Positions 63,046 through 64,000 of a DNA stretch of 64,000 nucleotides are shown piece by piece. The notes beneath the pieces were generated by a model that was given only the letters and a program-made list of their open reading frames with translations, was not told the DNA's origin and searched no databases. This DNA comes from Bacteroides sp. (GTDB lineage Bacteria > Bacteroidota > Bacteroidia > Bacteroidales > Muribaculaceae). The position numbers were made by a program, and so were the translations under genes. Position 1 is the stretch's first letter. Each line of letters opens with the position of its first letter. The stretch spans positions 62,001 to 126,000 of the forward strand of contig JAAVCL010000027.1 of the NCBI GenBank assembly GCA_014802335.1. Reading direction: 5' to 3'.

Positions 63046-64000
63046 TGGCTAATTTCTATACAGATAACGAGGCACTTAAACACTATCTTTCTCACCCTAT
63101 GATGGAGAAAATAGTGGCTCTTAAAGAAAGAGATTTTGCTGATGCCGAAAAATATGATTATGCACCCCAAGATTATGCTGATGCTCAGGACAGTTACGAT
63201 AAAGTCCTTGAAATCGTCGGTGAGATTTGTGGTGATATAGTTGCCGAGAATGCTGAAGACGTGGATCACACAGGTCCCCGCGTGGAAAACAATCGTGTGA
63301 TTTATGCCGAAGGCACCCAACGCAATCTGGATGCCTGCCGCAAAGCCGGCCTTATGGGTATGGCTATGCCCCGCAGACTCGGCGGTCTTAACTTCCCGAT
63401 TACCCCCTACATCATGGCTGCCGATATCGTGAGTCGTGCCGATGCCGGATTTGAAAACCTCTGGGGACTTCAGGATTGTGCCGAAACTATATATGAATTT
63501 GCTGACGAAGAGCAAAAACAAAAATATATTCCCCGCGTATGTGCCGGTGAAACTATGTCGATGGACCTTACCGAGCCCGATGCCGGTTCCGACCTCCAGT
63601 CGGTAATGCTCAAAGCCTCTCAAAAAGAAGATGGCTCTTGGGTTCTGAATGGCGTTAAGCGTTTCATTACTAATGGTGATGCCGATATTCATCTCGTGCT
63701 TGCCCGTTCGGAAGAAGGAACTAAGGATGGTCGTGGTCTGTCAATGTTCATTTACGACAAGCGTAACGGCGGTGTGAACGTTCGTCGCATTGAAAACAAA
63801 ATGGGTATCAAGGGAAGTCCCACCTGTGAACTTACCTACAAGGATGCTCCCGCAGAACTTGTCGGCACACGCAGAATGGGTCTGATCAAATATGTGATGG
63901 CTCTTATGAATGGTGCGCGTCTCGGCATTGCCGCTCAGAGCGTCGGCCTCAGCGAAGCTGCTTATCGCGAAGCTTTGTCATACGCTAAGGAACGTCAGCA
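63045..64000 (+). CDS. Acyl-CoA dehydrogenase, 3' end beyond the window
   Basis: The frame opens at the ATG overlapping the etfA stop and stays open for 318 codons to the window edge. The product begins 'MANFYTDNEALKHYLSHPMM' and has the ACAD N-terminal domain, 'AMPRRLGGLNFP', the substrate/FAD signature 'SMDLTEPDAGSDLQS' and 'GVKRFITNGDAD'. It oxidises an acyl-CoA, passing electrons to the ETF. Whether it runs towards oxidation or reduction, and its chain-length preference, cannot be told from the visible part. The roughly 80-residue N-terminal extension is typical of longer ACADs of 560-600 residues. Confidence 0.94.
   Translation, partial: MANFYTDNEALKHYLSHPMMEKIVALKERDFADAEKYDYAPQDYADAQDSYDKVLEIVGEICGDIVAENAEDVDHTGPRVENNRVIYAEGTQRNLDACRKAGLMGMAMPRRLGGLNFPITPYIMAADIVSRADAGFENLWGLQDCAETIYEFADEEQKQKYIPRVCAGETMSMDLTEPDAGSDLQSVMLKASQKEDGSWVLNGVKRFITNGDADIHLVLARSEEGTKDGRGLSMFIYDKRNGGVNVRRIENKMGIKGSPTCELTYKDAPAELVGTRRMGLIKYVMALMNGARLGIAAQSVGLSEAAYREALSYAKERQ

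Noticed and set aside
1-64000. tRNA or rRNA genes, phage or integrase genes, toxin-antitoxin pairs
   Set aside because: Every intergenic gap was read. No cloverleaf, rRNA-like conserved block, integrase, transposase or small toxin/antitoxin pair was recognised.

Overview
The window reads as a chromosomal segment of a member of the Bacteroidota, most likely order Bacteroidales and plausibly a gut Muribaculaceae-type organism. The grounds are Bacteroidota promoters (TTTG, about 19-20 bases, TAnnTTTG) before several genes, two tandem OmpA-like porins, a split threonine/serine exporter, an SpmA/SpmB fusion, a C-terminal secretion-type domain on a large exported protein, and a Wza/Wzc/dTDP-rhamnose surface polysaccharide cluster. 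Genus is an inference from gene style, not a measurement. No tRNA, rRNA, transposase, phage gene or CRISPR array was found.

Layout. 1-2.6 kb: end of an SpmAB-like membrane protein, a nested inverted-repeat element, and L-serine dehydratase. 2.6-9.4 kb: a TolC / MacA-like / ABC ATPase / MacB-like permease efflux set followed directly by a LytS-type histidine kinase and LytTR response regulator. 9.4-12.4 kb (minus): split ThrE exporter and a TPR-LuxR membrane regulator. 12.6-15 kb: large AT-rich secreted protein with a more GC-rich C-terminal sorting domain. 15-26.6 kb: htpG, then a minus-strand block of LolC/E-like permease, AlkD-like protein, dipeptidyl-peptidase III, RlmI-type methyltransferase, rseP, dxr and a degenerate M23 protein. 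27-31.8 kb: two OmpA paralogues and NADP-type glutamate dehydrogenase.

32-43.9 kb: a cell-wall-flavoured plus-strand run. It holds a large zinc amidase whose catalytic domain is interrupted by a carbohydrate-binding-like insert, a family 2 glycosyltransferase, a HIT-like DUF4922 nucleotidyltransferase/phosphorylase candidate, a SpoIID/LytB protein, an AmpG-type transporter, a lipoprotein BamA/TamA-like barrel and a HAD phosphatase. 43.9-51.4 kb (minus): Wza and Wzc homologues, rfbA, rfbC, a Wzy-like polymerase and a glycosyltransferase. 51.6-57.2 kb: class I fumarase, lepA, bcp-type peroxiredoxin and nhaA. 57.3-60.9 kb (minus): PHP phosphatase, cstA and a PD40-type envelope protein. 61.1-64 kb: etfB, etfA and an acyl-CoA dehydrogenase cut by the window end.

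The most unusual signals are non-coding. One is a family of inverted repeats (arms TGAAGTCGTTTA / TAAACGACTTCA) lying 14-40 bases before the start codons of four unrelated genes, with two copies also sharing loop sequence. Others are a 194-bp element with 21-bp perfect terminal repeats, and a 112-bp GC-rich inverted repeat with a solo arm 27 kb away. Among genes, the DUF4922/SpoIID/AmpG/BamA-like operon is the best candidate for an uncharacterised system, probably in wall-fragment salvage.
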